Part shown: positions 5,969 to 12,570 of the stretch, piece after piece
How the letters are laid out: each line of letters starts with the position of its first letter
Position numbering within the stretch: position 1 is the stretch's first letter
NCBI GenBank assembly: GCA_028712845.1
Contig: JAQTPO010000040.1
Span: 1-13,978, forward strand
Length of the DNA: 13,978 nt
Direction of reading: 5' to 3'
Source: Dehalococcoidales bacterium
Lineage (GTDB): Bacteria; Chloroflexota; Dehalococcoidia; Dehalococcoidales; Fen-1064
Notes under the pieces: generated by a model
What the model was told of the DNA's origin: nothing
The model's input: the letters and a program-made list of their open reading frames with translations, nothing else
The model's database searches: none
Made by a program: the position numbers and the translations under genes

Positions 5969-6165
5969 CACTGCGATTTAGTACAGCGGTAGACACAACG
6001 TTAAACAGCGCCCAGTCGTTTCTACTGGCCCGTCTTATCAAGGACAACGGACATTGGGACGGCTGCGATGACATTCTTACTTTAGACCGGGATTATTGCA
6101 CAGGCTGTATACACTGTGATTATTGCCGGTCTATTCGAAGGGAATTTGACAGGAAAGAAAAATAA
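5965..6165 (+). CDS. Cys-rich small protein, 66 aa
   Basis: ATG 5965 overlaps the previous stop in ATGA, with AAGGAA (5951-5956) upstream. The product has a helical N-terminus, C34, then a cluster C45-x2-C48-x2-C51-x2-C54 near the end, and a basic tail. Three CxxC steps in a row could bind Fe-S or zinc. The last codons contain the -35 box of the promoter at 6146. Not recognised. Confidence 0.65.
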   Translation: MTLRFSTAVDTTLNSAQSFLLARLIKDNGHWDGCDDILTLDRDYCTGCIHCDYCRSIRREFDRKEK

Positions 6166-6174
6166 GGCTATTAT
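6146..6174 (+). promoter_or_regulatory. Strong sigma-70 promoter for the replication module
   Basis: TTGACA (6146-6151), a 17-bp spacer and TATTAT (6169-6174), inside and just after the end of the 66-aa gene. It lacks the CTATATAG operator of the two earlier promoters. It has its own short dyad, CTATT-N6-AATAG (6168-6183), over the -10 and predicted start near 6181. The transcript would enter the junction RNA at 6216 before reaching O. Confidence 0.8.
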
Positions 6175-6215
6175 CTGCAATAGAGTATTGTGCGATGCTT
6201 AAAACTTTAACTATT

Positions 6216-6280
6216 AAAGCCCCAGGAGAAACTACATTATGTAGGAAGGTGCGCACACACCGTTCTCTTGGGGCTTTTGT
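6216..6280 (+). ncRNA. Three-way-junction terminator-like leader RNA
   Basis: AAAGCCCCAGGAGAA (6216-6230) pairs with TTCTCTTGGGGCTTT (6263-6277) over 15 bp with one G-U pair, and is followed by TTTTGTTGTT. The 32-nt interior holds two more hairpins: CTAC/GTAG (6232-6244) and GGTG/CACC (6248-6261). This leaves a three-way junction with linkers of 1, 3 and 1 nt. A small competing hairpin, CTTTAA/TTAAAG (6205-6219), overlaps the base of the long stem. It lies between the promoter at 6146 and the O gene SD, so an attenuator or small regulatory RNA fits. It matches no tRNA or riboswitch I know. Confidence 0.65.
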
Positions 6281-6294
6281 TGTTAAGGTGGTCT

Positions 6295-7071
6295 ATGTCT
6301 AATCCACAACTTGAAAACGGTCACATTGATATTGCTAACGAGATAGCCGAGGCACTTGCAGGGTATAGGCTTTCAGGAGAGGAGTGGCAGATTTTATGGG
6401 TCATTATTCGTAAGACCTGGGGCTGGCACAAGAAAGAAGATATGATTTCATTAAGCCAATTTAGTCTATTAACAAAATTGCTAAAGCCTTGTATTAGCCG
6501 CAGTATTAAAAAACTGTTAGCAAAACGGCTAATAACTGTTAGCAAATCTGCTAATCCTATGTTGCCAAACACATACGGATTTAATAAGCATTACGATCAA
6601 TGGACACCTTTAGCAAAACGGCTAATAACCATTAGCCAAATTGATAAAACAACCATTAGCCAAAATGCTACCCACAAAAGAAAAAGAACTACAAAAGAAA
6701 AAGAATACGTTATCCCCTATAAAGAGATTGTGGAAATTTATCACGAGTTATGCCCAAGAATGCCGAGGGTTCATAAGTTGACCGACAAGCGCAGGGATAA
6801 AATTAAGTCCAGGTGGGAGGAGCTTAAGACGCTTGACGAATTTCGCAGGCTGTTTGAACTGGCCGGGAAAAGTGATTTTCTGTGCGGAGTCAATAACAGG
6901 AAATGGACGGCTGATCTTCTCTGGATGATGGACTCTGAAGAACACGTGGTAAAGATTTTAGAGGGCGGATACAAGACTAATTTTAAACCGAACGAGAAAC
7001 CAGGCGAGAAACCGGTTGACGAAAACTGGTACAAAGATCATGGGTATAATTTAGTAGGAGGGTCAAAATGA
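6295..7071 (+). CDS. Phage replication initiation protein O homologue
   Basis: Start at ATG 6295 (MSNPQLENGHIDIANEIAEA), the usual N-terminus of the phage replication protein O domain, with AAGGTGG at 6285-6291. An in-frame TTG at 6268 lies inside the terminator-like stem and is rejected. The product is 258 aa. Residues about 1-100 are the winged-helix origin-binding domain (RLSGEEWQILWVIIRKTWGW, then KKEDMISLSQFS). A variable middle, with LAKRLIT twice, is encoded by the iterons. The C-terminal domain (about 135-245, from YKEIVEIYHELCP to FLCGVNNRKWTADLLWMM) is common in phage replisome organisers. It should bind the origin and recruit the loader encoded next, which it overlaps by 4 nt (ATGA). 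Confidence 0.92.
   Translation: MSNPQLENGHIDIANEIAEALAGYRLSGEEWQILWVIIRKTWGWHKKEDMISLSQFSLLTKLLKPCISRSIKKLLAKRLITVSKSANPMLPNTYGFNKHYDQWTPLAKRLITISQIDKTTISQNATHKRKRTTKEKEYVIPYKEIVEIYHELCPRMPRVHKLTDKRRDKIKSRWEELKTLDEFRRLFELAGKSDFLCGVNNRKWTADLLWMMDSEEHVVKILEGGYKTNFKPNEKPGEKPVDENWYKDHGYNLVGGSK
6469..6706 (+). other. Candidate replication origin: iterons plus A-rich element
   Basis: Dyads of the form TTAGC-N6-GCTAA start at 6517, 6539 and 6610 (perfect), at 6469, 6632 and 6656 (one mismatch each) and weakly at 6494. Neighbouring starts are 22-25 bp apart, about two helical turns, with one gap at 6555-6609. Right after them lies a purine/A-rich stretch with a 15-bp direct repeat, ACAAAAGAAAAAGAA, at 6674-6688 and 6691-6705. 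Lambda ori has the same plan: dyad iterons followed by an A+T-rich element inside gene O. Confidence 0.75.
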
Positions 7072-7763
7072 CCTGCACATTTTGCGGAAACGAGACAGAC
7101 GAAAAACCTAGTGTGAATCCTTTGGTGACTATTTGCGTACCGTGTGCTGACAAGGTGCGCGACCACTGGCAGACGATGATAGATAAGACATACCCGGATT
7201 ATAGGTTCGAGACATTCCGGGTTAACCCTGGTAATGTTGAGGCACACACGGGGGCCGTAAAGTTTGCTAATTCGGACACCACTGGCCTATGGATAAGCTC
7301 TAAAACTCCCGGCAATGGAAAGACACACCTTGCAGTTTCAACGGTGCGCCAGTGGCTTATTTCGCATAAACCGTCTGTGAGTTGGCCCTTTGAAAGATTA
7401 TCAAAGCCTTATCAAATAACTTCAGACTCCCGGATACTTCAGGAAGTACGCAAGACCTATCAGGACGATAGCGGAGAGGACGAAGGCGAGGTTATTTCAC
7501 GGTACGGAGGGTATTCAGTCCTGTTAATCGATGACCTGGGTAAATACGTAGCCAAGGATACGGGTTTTGCGCAGCGGATATTATACGAGATAATCAACAT
7601 CCGGTATAACCTACGCAAGCCCACTATTTTCACAACCAACATACCGGGGCCTGAATTACAGGATTACTTAGGTGAGTATATCTGTGATCGAATGCGCGGG
7701 ATGACTCGCTTAGAGGACGGAACACATCCTATTTATGAGATAAAAGGGGAAAGCCAACGATGA
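7068..7763 (+). CDS. DnaC-like AAA+ helicase loader
   Basis: A 231-aa protein. An N-terminal zinc knuckle uses C3, C6, C23 and C26. The AAA+ core has a P-loop with GNGKTH (residues 82-87), Walker B LLIDDL (152-157), a sensor-1-like TIFTTN and a late DRMRGM arginine segment. The P-loop lacks the usual first glycine (K79 there), but GxGKT is intact. The length matches DnaC and phage loaders. Its role is to load the replicative helicase at the origin marked by O. No helicase gene lies in this window, so the host DnaB may be used. Overlaps of 4 nt with O and with the nuclease gene make this one coupled replication operon. Confidence 0.9.
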   Translation: MTCTFCGNETDEKPSVNPLVTICVPCADKVRDHWQTMIDKTYPDYRFETFRVNPGNVEAHTGAVKFANSDTTGLWISSKTPGNGKTHLAVSTVRQWLISHKPSVSWPFERLSKPYQITSDSRILQEVRKTYQDDSGEDEGEVISRYGGYSVLLIDDLGKYVAKDTGFAQRILYEIINIRYNLRKPTIFTTNIPGPELQDYLGEYICDRMRGMTRLEDGTHPIYEIKGESQR

Positions 7764-8035
7764 CCGAAGCTCAATTCCAGGCTCAAATAATCCAACTCGC
7801 AAAGCTCTACGGATGGAAGATATACCATACCCATGACTCCCGAAAGTCTGAGGCCGGGTACCCGGATTTAACCATGGTAAAAGACAATCGGCTTATTTTC
7901 TGGGAAGTAAAATCGGACAAAGGAAAGCTATCCGGTGAGCAACGTGACTGGTTAACCTGTCTTAAGAAGGTTGCACAGGCCGAGGTGGTACAGCCGCATA
8001 GTTGGGAATACATCCAGAAGGAATTGACCCGATGA
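7760..8035 (+). CDS. VRR-NUC domain nuclease
   Basis: A 91-aa single-domain protein of the VRR-NUC branch of PD-(D/E)XK nucleases. E3 and Q7 sit in the first helix, then GYPDL with D36, then E49-x-K51 in FWEVKS, and GKLSGEQRDW with Q61. All expected catalytic residues are present. Stand-alone phage versions cleave branched or structured DNA, and the domain in eukaryotic FAN1 acts on crosslinks. Directly behind the helicase loader, a role in resolving replication or recombination intermediates is reasonable. ATG 7760 and the stop both overlap neighbours by 4 nt. Confidence 0.9.
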   Translation: MTEAQFQAQIIQLAKLYGWKIYHTHDSRKSEAGYPDLTMVKDNRLIFWEVKSDKGKLSGEQRDWLTCLKKVAQAEVVQPHSWEYIQKELTR

Positions 8036-8172
8036 AAAAACCTAAAGTCGAAATAATCATCACCGGGCTTTGTCTTAGATGTTGGAACCGGACCAAGAGG
8101 AAACTATGCAGCCGGGGCTTTGTCCAGGATGATAATAAAACAGAATGCAGATATGCATCAGGGGTGAAATGA
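8032..8172 (+). CDS. Small Cys-containing basic protein, 46 aa
   Basis: ATG 8032 overlaps the nuclease stop (ATGA) with AAGGAATTG (8018-8026) upstream. The product is basic, with C14-x2-C17, C26 and C39, which could form one zinc site. Its TGA overlaps the HNH start in ATGA. Supported by junctions on both sides; no family recognised. Confidence 0.6.
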   Translation: MKKPKVEIIITGLCLRCWNRTKRKLCSRGFVQDDNKTECRYASGVK

Positions 8173-8480
8173 TACCTCAAATAGTAAGAGATGCCATCCT
8201 TGACCGTTCCGGCGGGCTTTGCGAAGAAAAGAATTGCAAGGGCCCGGACTTCCGGGGTTATCAAAACTGCCACATCGAACATCGAAAGATGGGTGGGAGA
8301 CATGGGGCAGCTGCTCTGATTATCGATGATGCCAGGAATATCTTTTACGGCTGCGCCCACATCCATGACGTAATCGACCGGCGGTGTAAAGAAGATTACC
8401 CCGGCCAGCGCCAAGAGGTTTTGGACTTTATCAAAGAGAAAATACATCACGACGAATGGAGGAGAGAATTTGCTCAATAA
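8169..8480 (+). CDS. HNH endonuclease-like protein
   Basis: Start taken at ATG 8169, which overlaps the 46-aa gene's stop and follows AGGGGTG; an in-frame ATG at 8145 lies inside that gene. The 103-aa product keeps an HNH-type layout: C18 and C23 as a first knuckle, CHIEHRKMGG with H35 and H38, then N57 in DARNIF, and C62-x-H64-x-H66. HNH enzymes nick or cut DNA. In phages they occur as homing nucleases or in packaging and recombination. The unusual CAHIH ending means activity is likely but not certain. It overlaps the next gene by 11 nt. Confidence 0.7.
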   Translation: MIPQIVRDAILDRSGGLCEEKNCKGPDFRGYQNCHIEHRKMGGRHGAAALIIDDARNIFYGCAHIHDVIDRRCKEDYPGQRQEVLDFIKEKIHHDEWRREFAQ

Positions 8481-8856
8481 CCAGCAGTACTTTTTCAGGG
8501 TCCATGATCCGCGTTTCAAGCTAAACTGGAACTCAGAGCGCCGGTATCCTTCGGAAGTGTTCCCCTTCGGTTCACCCGATATAGAGTTATTCGCACACTT
8601 AACCGGTGAAACCTGGTACGTCACTGAAAAGAAAACGGGAACGAAGATTTCGGAGGGCCCGGACATGGACACGGCGGTCAAGAATGCCAAAGAAGTAATC
8701 AGGGCATACGGTGATGAGAAGTTTATTTCTTTAATAAAAGACGTACTGCAGAAGTTTAAGGATGGATGGGATTATGACTACGGAACTAAAGAATGGAGCG
8801 ATCCCAACGCTGTCAAGATTATGGAGCCTGAGGCCCCGGTCGGAGCGGACGAATAG
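8470..8856 (+). CDS. Hypothetical protein, TTG start
   Basis: A 128-aa soluble protein. TTG 8470 is accepted because GGAGGAGAG (8458-8466) is well placed, and no ATG occurs early in the frame. The first half seems beta-rich (YFFRVHDPRFKLNW, TWYVTEKKTGTKI); the middle is helical (MDTAVKNAKEVIRAYG) and the tail acidic. No motif recognised. It abuts the radical SAM gene directly (TAG then ATG). Confidence 0.7.
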   Translation: MLNNQQYFFRVHDPRFKLNWNSERRYPSEVFPFGSPDIELFAHLTGETWYVTEKKTGTKISEGPDMDTAVKNAKEVIRAYGDEKFISLIKDVLQKFKDGWDYDYGTKEWSDPNAVKIMEPEAPVGADE

Positions 8857-9684
8857 ATGATTTATCAATGGCGCAAAGGTATAGCAACATGGGTCAAAGG
8901 AAGTACCCTGCATATCTCTGTGCCGTTTACTTGGTTAATGGAAGATGCAGAGAAAATGAAAGCTAAATGGAAAGGTGATTGTGTCATTGGTGGTAGCGGC
9001 TTAATGCTACCAAGCGAATATACGGAATTTGAGCCGTTAATTCTTCATAATGCCTGCGCCACTTTCACAACTAGGGGATGTATTAATAACTGCTCATTCT
9101 GTGCCGTGCCTAAACTAGAGGGAGAGTTTAGGGAGATCCCCGACTTTCGACCTGCGCCTTTAATCTGTGATAACAACTTACTCGCATCGTCAAAGAAGCA
9201 TTTGCGCCGTGTGGTTGATTCTTTAAAGCAATTCCCCTTTGTCGATTTCAATCAGGGGCTTGAAGCAAAACTATTCACCCCTGAAATTGCCGATATATTA
9301 GGCGAATTGAAATGTAAGGTACGCTTTGCCTTTGACCACATAGGGCTTGAATCTACGGTAAGAAACGCTATTGATTTATGTAGGGAACGCACTACAAAGG
9401 ATATACAAGTGTACTGCCTTATCGGTTTTAATGACACGCCTGACGATGCCAGGAATAGGCTTGAATTAATCAGATCATGGGGAGCTATGCCGAACCCCAT
9501 GAGATACCAGCCGATCACCACAACAAAAAAAGACAGTTTTGTTGCGCCCCGATGGACTGACAGGCAGTTGACAGATATGGTTCGTTATTACTCGCGGTTG
9601 AATTGGTTGGGGCATATTCCATTTAACGAATATAAACAGGTATCACAGGGAGTTATGGAACTTGCAAATATGGAGGCTGAATAA
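8857..9684 (+). CDS. Radical SAM protein of phage type
   Basis: A 275-aa protein. TTRGCINNCSFC gives the C75-x3-C79-x2-C82 triad for a [4Fe-4S] cluster that cleaves S-adenosylmethionine. The preceding region (about 35-60, with GDCVIGGSGLMLP) looks like a reduced B12-binding-like lead-in, and VDFNQGLEAKLF and VYCLIGFNDTP continue the barrel. The sequence type is familiar from phage genomes, but its substrate is unknown to me; RNA, nucleotide or peptide modification are all possible. An oxygen-sensitive cluster hints at, but does not prove, an anaerobic host. ATG 8857 follows the previous stop without a gap, and the TAA overlaps the next ATG. Confidence 0.87.
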   Translation: MIYQWRKGIATWVKGSTLHISVPFTWLMEDAEKMKAKWKGDCVIGGSGLMLPSEYTEFEPLILHNACATFTTRGCINNCSFCAVPKLEGEFREIPDFRPAPLICDNNLLASSKKHLRRVVDSLKQFPFVDFNQGLEAKLFTPEIADILGELKCKVRFAFDHIGLESTVRNAIDLCRERTTKDIQVYCLIGFNDTPDDARNRLELIRSWGAMPNPMRYQPITTTKKDSFVAPRWTDRQLTDMVRYYSRLNWLGHIPFNEYKQVSQGVMELANMEAE

Positions 9685-9917
9685 TGGACATATCACGTTA
9701 TACAAAAGGTGACTGCCGGTGCTGCGTACATCTTCACAACTGCACCGGCGGCTGCGCTTTCAGGTACACGGATAAAAAAGTAGGCCGGTATAAGCCGACA
9801 CCAGGCAATCCTTTAGTAGAGACTCAATCACCAGGTTTACGGATGACTCTAGGTATGATGGATGTCCGGGGACTTTCAATAGTAGGGGATGGAAGTAAGA
9901 GAAAATGGAAACCGTAA
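9684..9917 (+). CDS. Cys-rich small protein next to radical SAM gene
   Basis: A 77-aa product whose ATG overlaps the radical SAM stop (TAATG), with TATGGAGG (9669-9676) as SD. C11, C13, C14, C20 and C24 cluster in the first 25 residues; the rest is Gly/Pro-rich and lacks Cys. The cluster could bind metal. It might be a partner or substrate of the radical SAM enzyme, but only adjacency supports that. No family recognised. Confidence 0.65.
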   Translation: MDISRYTKGDCRCCVHLHNCTGGCAFRYTDKKVGRYKPTPGNPLVETQSPGLRMTLGMMDVRGLSIVGDGSKRKWKP

Positions 9918-9932
9918 AGGGGGAATGAGAAT

Positions 9933-10121
9933 ATGTACCAGCCGATATTTCATATGTGGAAAGAAAATCACACGATACAGTGTCAGAGTTACACTTTGAC
10001 TTTATGTGGCACGACTTTTCCAATGGACGGACGGCATAACGTGACAGTCAGGTCGGATAAAGTCACCTGTAAGAAATGCCTGAAAATAATCAACAAGGAG
10101 AAAAAAGATGCAAATATGTGA
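9933..10121 (+). CDS. Small zinc-binding phage protein, 62 aa
   Basis: ATG 9933 follows AAAGGGGG (9915-9922). The layout TLCGTTFP (C25), a central His (H35) and VTCKKCLKI (C46, C49) matches a short phage zinc-protein pattern I have seen often near replication genes; its function is not known. It overlaps the next gene by 14 nt. Confidence 0.7.
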   Translation: MYQPIFHMWKENHTIQCQSYTLTLCGTTFPMDGRHNVTVRSDKVTCKKCLKIINKEKKDANM

Positions 10122-10296
10122 TCATAGACCGATTGAGCCAGAAACAATGACAGATTCCCCTATATGTCGCGTTGAATATTGTAACGATAACAACGTTCAT
10201 GTCGTGCTTTATTCAGGCTACATAATCCATATCACTCGTGCCGAGATAAAACAAATATTACCAGTTTTTCATTTGGAGGCTGTCGATGCCAAATAG
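10108..10296 (+). CDS. Hypothetical protein, 62 aa
   Basis: ATG 10108 lies 7 nt after AAGGAG (10095-10100), within the end of the preceding gene. The 62-aa product has a beta-type pattern in the centre (VHVVLYSGYIIHITRAEI). Three Cys are present but no CxxC. Unrecognised. It overlaps the next gene by 11 nt. Confidence 0.65.
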   Translation: MQICDHRPIEPETMTDSPICRVEYCNDNNVHVVLYSGYIIHITRAEIKQILPVFHLEAVDAK

Positions 10297-10513
10297 TGAA
10301 TGGATGCTGACACCACAAGAACAATTCAGGGCTTTAGCTAAATACCCATTTGAGGATTTACGATGGCAGAAGGAAAGAGATGCACTTTGTAACGCCCAAG
10401 CCATCAAGCTCCTGCAATATCTGAAAAGACAGAGACCATCACAGGGCAGGGGCAGTGTATATCGATATGTCCAGTTGTTTGAAGCCATGTTAAAACAGAT
10501 ACAAGGAGTCTAA
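10286..10513 (+). CDS. Hypothetical helical protein, 75 aa
   Basis: ATG 10286 follows TTGGAGG (10273-10279). The 75-aa product is predicted almost wholly helical and basic (LRWQKERDALCNAQAIKLLQ), with no membrane segment. It ends directly before the next ATG. No family recognised. Confidence 0.65.
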   Translation: MPNSEWMLTPQEQFRALAKYPFEDLRWQKERDALCNAQAIKLLQYLKRQRPSQGRGSVYRYVQLFEAMLKQIQGV

Positions 10514-10870
10514 ATGAACACATTACGATTAGTGAAAGATGGGGCAAAACCACAGCTTTTAAAGATCGGTGAATTACCTTGGGAAAAAGGAAAATTAGGC
10601 GGTAATATAGAAACGCCTGTGTACCCAGTATCCGACACCATCCCTATATCATCACCTTGGACTGATGACGAAGCAGCGGTACTTTGTGGCAAGTTAGAAT
10701 GGGACATAATATATGACTGGTATGATGAATGGTTATGCGTGAATCTTTGGGAAGAAAAGGAAGTTACCTTTGTTTCATATCTCCACGAGCTCATCTCTCT
10801 ATCCATAGCACATGAAAAGTCTGGGCTAAGCCTGGAACAGTTTATTGAGGGGATGGCTACATATGTATAG
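10514..10870 (+). CDS. Hypothetical acidic protein, 118 aa
   Basis: ATG 10514 follows AAGGAG (10503-10508). The product is soluble, acidic and rich in Trp (for example WDIIYDWYDEWLCVNLWEEK), with a helical C-terminal part (HEKSGLSLEQFIEGMA). No motif recognised. It overlaps the next gene by 8 nt. Confidence 0.7.
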   Translation: MNTLRLVKDGAKPQLLKIGELPWEKGKLGGNIETPVYPVSDTIPISSPWTDDEAAVLCGKLEWDIIYDWYDEWLCVNLWEEKEVTFVSYLHELISLSIAHEKSGLSLEQFIEGMATYV

Positions 10871-11081
10871 ACCTGAAGGATGGATAAACCCGCACATTAG
10901 CAAATATTTACAAGCACATCCGGGATATACTTCATCAACGCCAGAAGTATTAGCGTACGAAGCTGGTGCAGATGCTATGTTAAAGGCACTCTTTGACCTC
11001 GCCAAGCAGTCACCGACTGGAACATTTACCATAGACTCACGCGTACAAAACTGTTTCGCCATCCCCGATGATAAGGAGTAA
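10863..11081 (+). CDS. Hypothetical protein, 72 aa
   Basis: ATG 10863 is preferred to an in-frame TTG at 10845 because GAGGGG (10847-10852) then acts as its SD. The product (YRPEGWINPHISKYLQAHPG at the start, then a helix AYEAGADAMLKALFDLAKQ) looks like a small soluble protein. The helix resembles the 'E-A-GADAML-x2-L' segments seen in many short phage proteins of unknown function. Confidence 0.68.
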   Translation: MYRPEGWINPHISKYLQAHPGYTSSTPEVLAYEAGADAMLKALFDLAKQSPTGTFTIDSRVQNCFAIPDDKE

Positions 11082-11085
11082 CAGC

Positions 11086-11352
11086 ATGAAAATGTTTTTA
11101 ATAATGTCAGCGATCCTGGCAACGGTGATATTTTCGCAGTATTGTATGCCTCCTGACATAAAAGTCGAGCGCTGCGAATGTCTAACCATCATAGCCATAG
11201 ACACACATCATACTACTGACCTATCCCTGGTACTGGATGGCCGGGAAGTCGATTCTAAGTCCGGGACCTTGCACTTATTCAGTGTACCAGTAGGCTATAA
11301 TATACAAATATACGACGGTAAAACCTTAATATTTGAGGAGGTGACACCATAG
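11086..11352 (+). CDS. Small exported or membrane-anchored protein
   Basis: ATG 11086 is chosen because AAGGAG (11073-11078) is 7 nt upstream; an in-frame ATG at 11068 has no SD. The 88-aa product starts with a hydrophobic segment, MKMFLIMSAILATVIFSQYC (residues 1-20), that could be a signal peptide or anchor, followed by Cys at 20, 31 and 33 and a beta-rich domain (LSLVLDGREVD and LHLFSVPVGYNIQIYDG). The SQYC end is not a proper lipobox. Cell-envelope location is inferred; the function is unknown. Confidence 0.7.
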   Translation: MKMFLIMSAILATVIFSQYCMPPDIKVERCECLTIIAIDTHHTTDLSLVLDGREVDSKSGTLHLFSVPVGYNIQIYDGKTLIFEEVTP

Positions 11353-11798
11353 ATTCTTACTCAAACTCACTTTTGAAATTCATAGCCACGCATTACGTAG
11401 ACATCATGTATGGTAAGATCACCCCGGAGGAGATGCAGGACTTTACACGGTCCTGTGGTAGAAAGAACCCTCTCGAAACTGCGCTAATCTGGAAATGTGA
11501 TTTTGACCAGGCGCTTGTCTCCCTTAGCCCAAAACATAAAGGCTGGGACCCGGCAGAGATAACATCCGGGGATATGATATTACAGATTGTCAGATCAAAC
11601 CATATCGGTAACATGCAACGGACCATAATTTCGGACTGCATTTTGAAGAACTGTAACAAGATGTGCAAACGCACACCGCGCCCGGAGACGTGCTGGAATG
11701 AAGGAATTTTCTCGCGTATGAAGAAATATTTAAACGGTCTATGGCTGATAGAACATGGCCGGGATTTAAACGGTAAGTTTTTGGAGGTGAAGATATGA
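11349..11798 (+). CDS. Hypothetical protein with probable AUA start
   Basis: The frame has no ATG or GTG near its beginning. A full GGAGGTGA (11337-11344) lies upstream of ATA 11349 at normal spacing, and ATA overlaps the previous TAG in the same way ATGA junctions do elsewhere here. TTG at 11373 is the only conventional choice and has no SD. With ATA the product is 149 aa; with TTG it is 141 aa. It is helical and basic, with Cys in SDCILKNCNKMCKR. A recent ATG-to-ATA change is possible. No family recognised. It overlaps the next gene by 4 nt. Confidence 0.7.
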   Translation: MDSYSNSLLKFIATHYVDIMYGKITPEEMQDFTRSCGRKNPLETALIWKCDFDQALVSLSPKHKGWDPAEITSGDMILQIVRSNHIGNMQRTIISDCILKNCNKMCKRTPRPETCWNEGIFSRMKKYLNGLWLIEHGRDLNGKFLEVKI

Positions 11799-12178
11799 AA
11801 GTATATATGGTTACGGATGGTTGTTATAGTGATTTCCGTGTCGAAGCTCTTTACAGTAAAAAGGAATTAGCAGATGAGCATGTACGGAGACTTGACAGTT
11901 CCGATGCTGCCGTGGAAGAAATGGAACTAGACCAGCCTATCCCGGATGTTTTAATCAATGTATCTATGGCAGTAGATGGCACAGTGATAAATACCTATAG
12001 AGATGTAGGCGATCAATTTGGATTTAACGGGTATTCATTCATGAACAGGACATTTAATTGGAAAGTAAAAACAGATGATAGGGAACGTGCTATTAAGGTA
12101 GCCAATGAAAAGCGGGCACAGATCATAGCCGCCAACGCTTGGGGGAATATTGAGGCTACAGAGGAATTGTTTAAATGA
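11795..12178 (+). CDS. Small phage/bacterial protein (YSD-type)
   Basis: A 127-aa protein starting MKVYMVTDGCYSDFRVEALY, then a Lys/Glu helix (SKKELADEHVRRLDS). This opening, a strand, a 'dGxYSD' turn and an 'alfs-x2-E-A' helix, is a recurring small phage family with no assigned function. The rest is a strand-rich middle (NVSMAVDGTVINTY) and a C-terminal helix (RERAIKVANEKRAQII). GGAGGTGA (11782-11789) is an excellent SD, and both ends overlap neighbours by 4 nt. Confidence 0.72.
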   Translation: MKVYMVTDGCYSDFRVEALYSKKELADEHVRRLDSSDAAVEEMELDQPIPDVLINVSMAVDGTVINTYRDVGDQFGFNGYSFMNRTFNWKVKTDDRERAIKVANEKRAQIIAANAWGNIEATEELFK

Positions 12179-12441
12179 ACTGGAAAACCTGGCCTTTTAA
12201 ACCACTGGATTTCAGTAAGTTCGGAGGGCTAAGTGTCTACCGATGGGACAAGAGGTATGGGGCGCGGGCGATGTTAAGAGCTGGAGCCGAATGGGGAGTA
12301 TGCAGTGATTGCCATAATTTAATCCCCATCTATCATAAGCCAGAACGTGGTCGTGGAACTGTATGTTTAATCTGTGGTCTGATATTTACAAGGACTAATG
12401 ATTACTGGCCCACGGTTGAAGCTAACACAGCGCCCATGTAA
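12175..12441 (+). CDS. Small zinc-ribbon protein, 88 aa
   Basis: ATG 12175 overlaps the preceding stop (ATGA), with GAGGAATTG upstream. A Trp/Phe-rich N-terminus (MNWKTWPFKPLDF) precedes a zinc ribbon formed by C43-x2-C46 and C64-x2-C67. It is the last gene of the early run; the terminator at 12498 follows. Function unknown. Confidence 0.7.
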   Translation: MNWKTWPFKPLDFSKFGGLSVYRWDKRYGARAMLRAGAEWGVCSDCHNLIPIYHKPERGRGTVCLICGLIFTRTNDYWPTVEANTAPM

Positions 12442-12497
12442 CGCCCTCACTTGTGTTATTGCCTTAAAGTGTTGTATTATTAATCAATATTAAAACT

Positions 12498-12527
12498 GCG
12501 CCCTATAACAGGGGCGCTTTCTTTTTT
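12498..12527 (+). terminator. Rho-independent terminator closing the early operon
   Basis: GCGCCC (12498-12503) pairs with GGGCGC (12512-12517) around an 8-nt loop and is followed by TTTCTTTTTT. It stands 57 nt after the zinc-ribbon gene. The 12442-12497 gap is A+T-rich and holds only a weak promoter-like pair (TTGTGT and TATTAT) I do not count. Confidence 0.85.
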
Positions 12528-12570
12528 GCCGCGGCATTTTAGTTTAAGTCATTATAGTCGGTATCACGAC

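Noticed and set aside
6216..6278. Possible tRNA-like fold (7-bp-type closing stem, internal hairpins)
   Set aside because: No T-arm consensus, no anticodon arm of the right size and a 15-bp closing stem, so it is not a tRNA.
6268..6294. Upstream TTG start extending protein O by nine residues
   Set aside because: It lies inside the 3' arm of the terminator-like stem, has no SD, and O-family proteins begin MSNPQ-like at ATG 6295.
7962..8690. 242-aa open frame on the - strand
   Set aside because: It lies opposite the HNH and 128-aa genes, lacks any motif or SD-supported start, and no other gene uses the minus strand.
12451..12480. Weak promoter-like TTGTGT-N18-TATTAT after the zinc-ribbon gene
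   Set aside because: The -35 matches only three of six bases and transcripts would run straight into the terminator at 12498.
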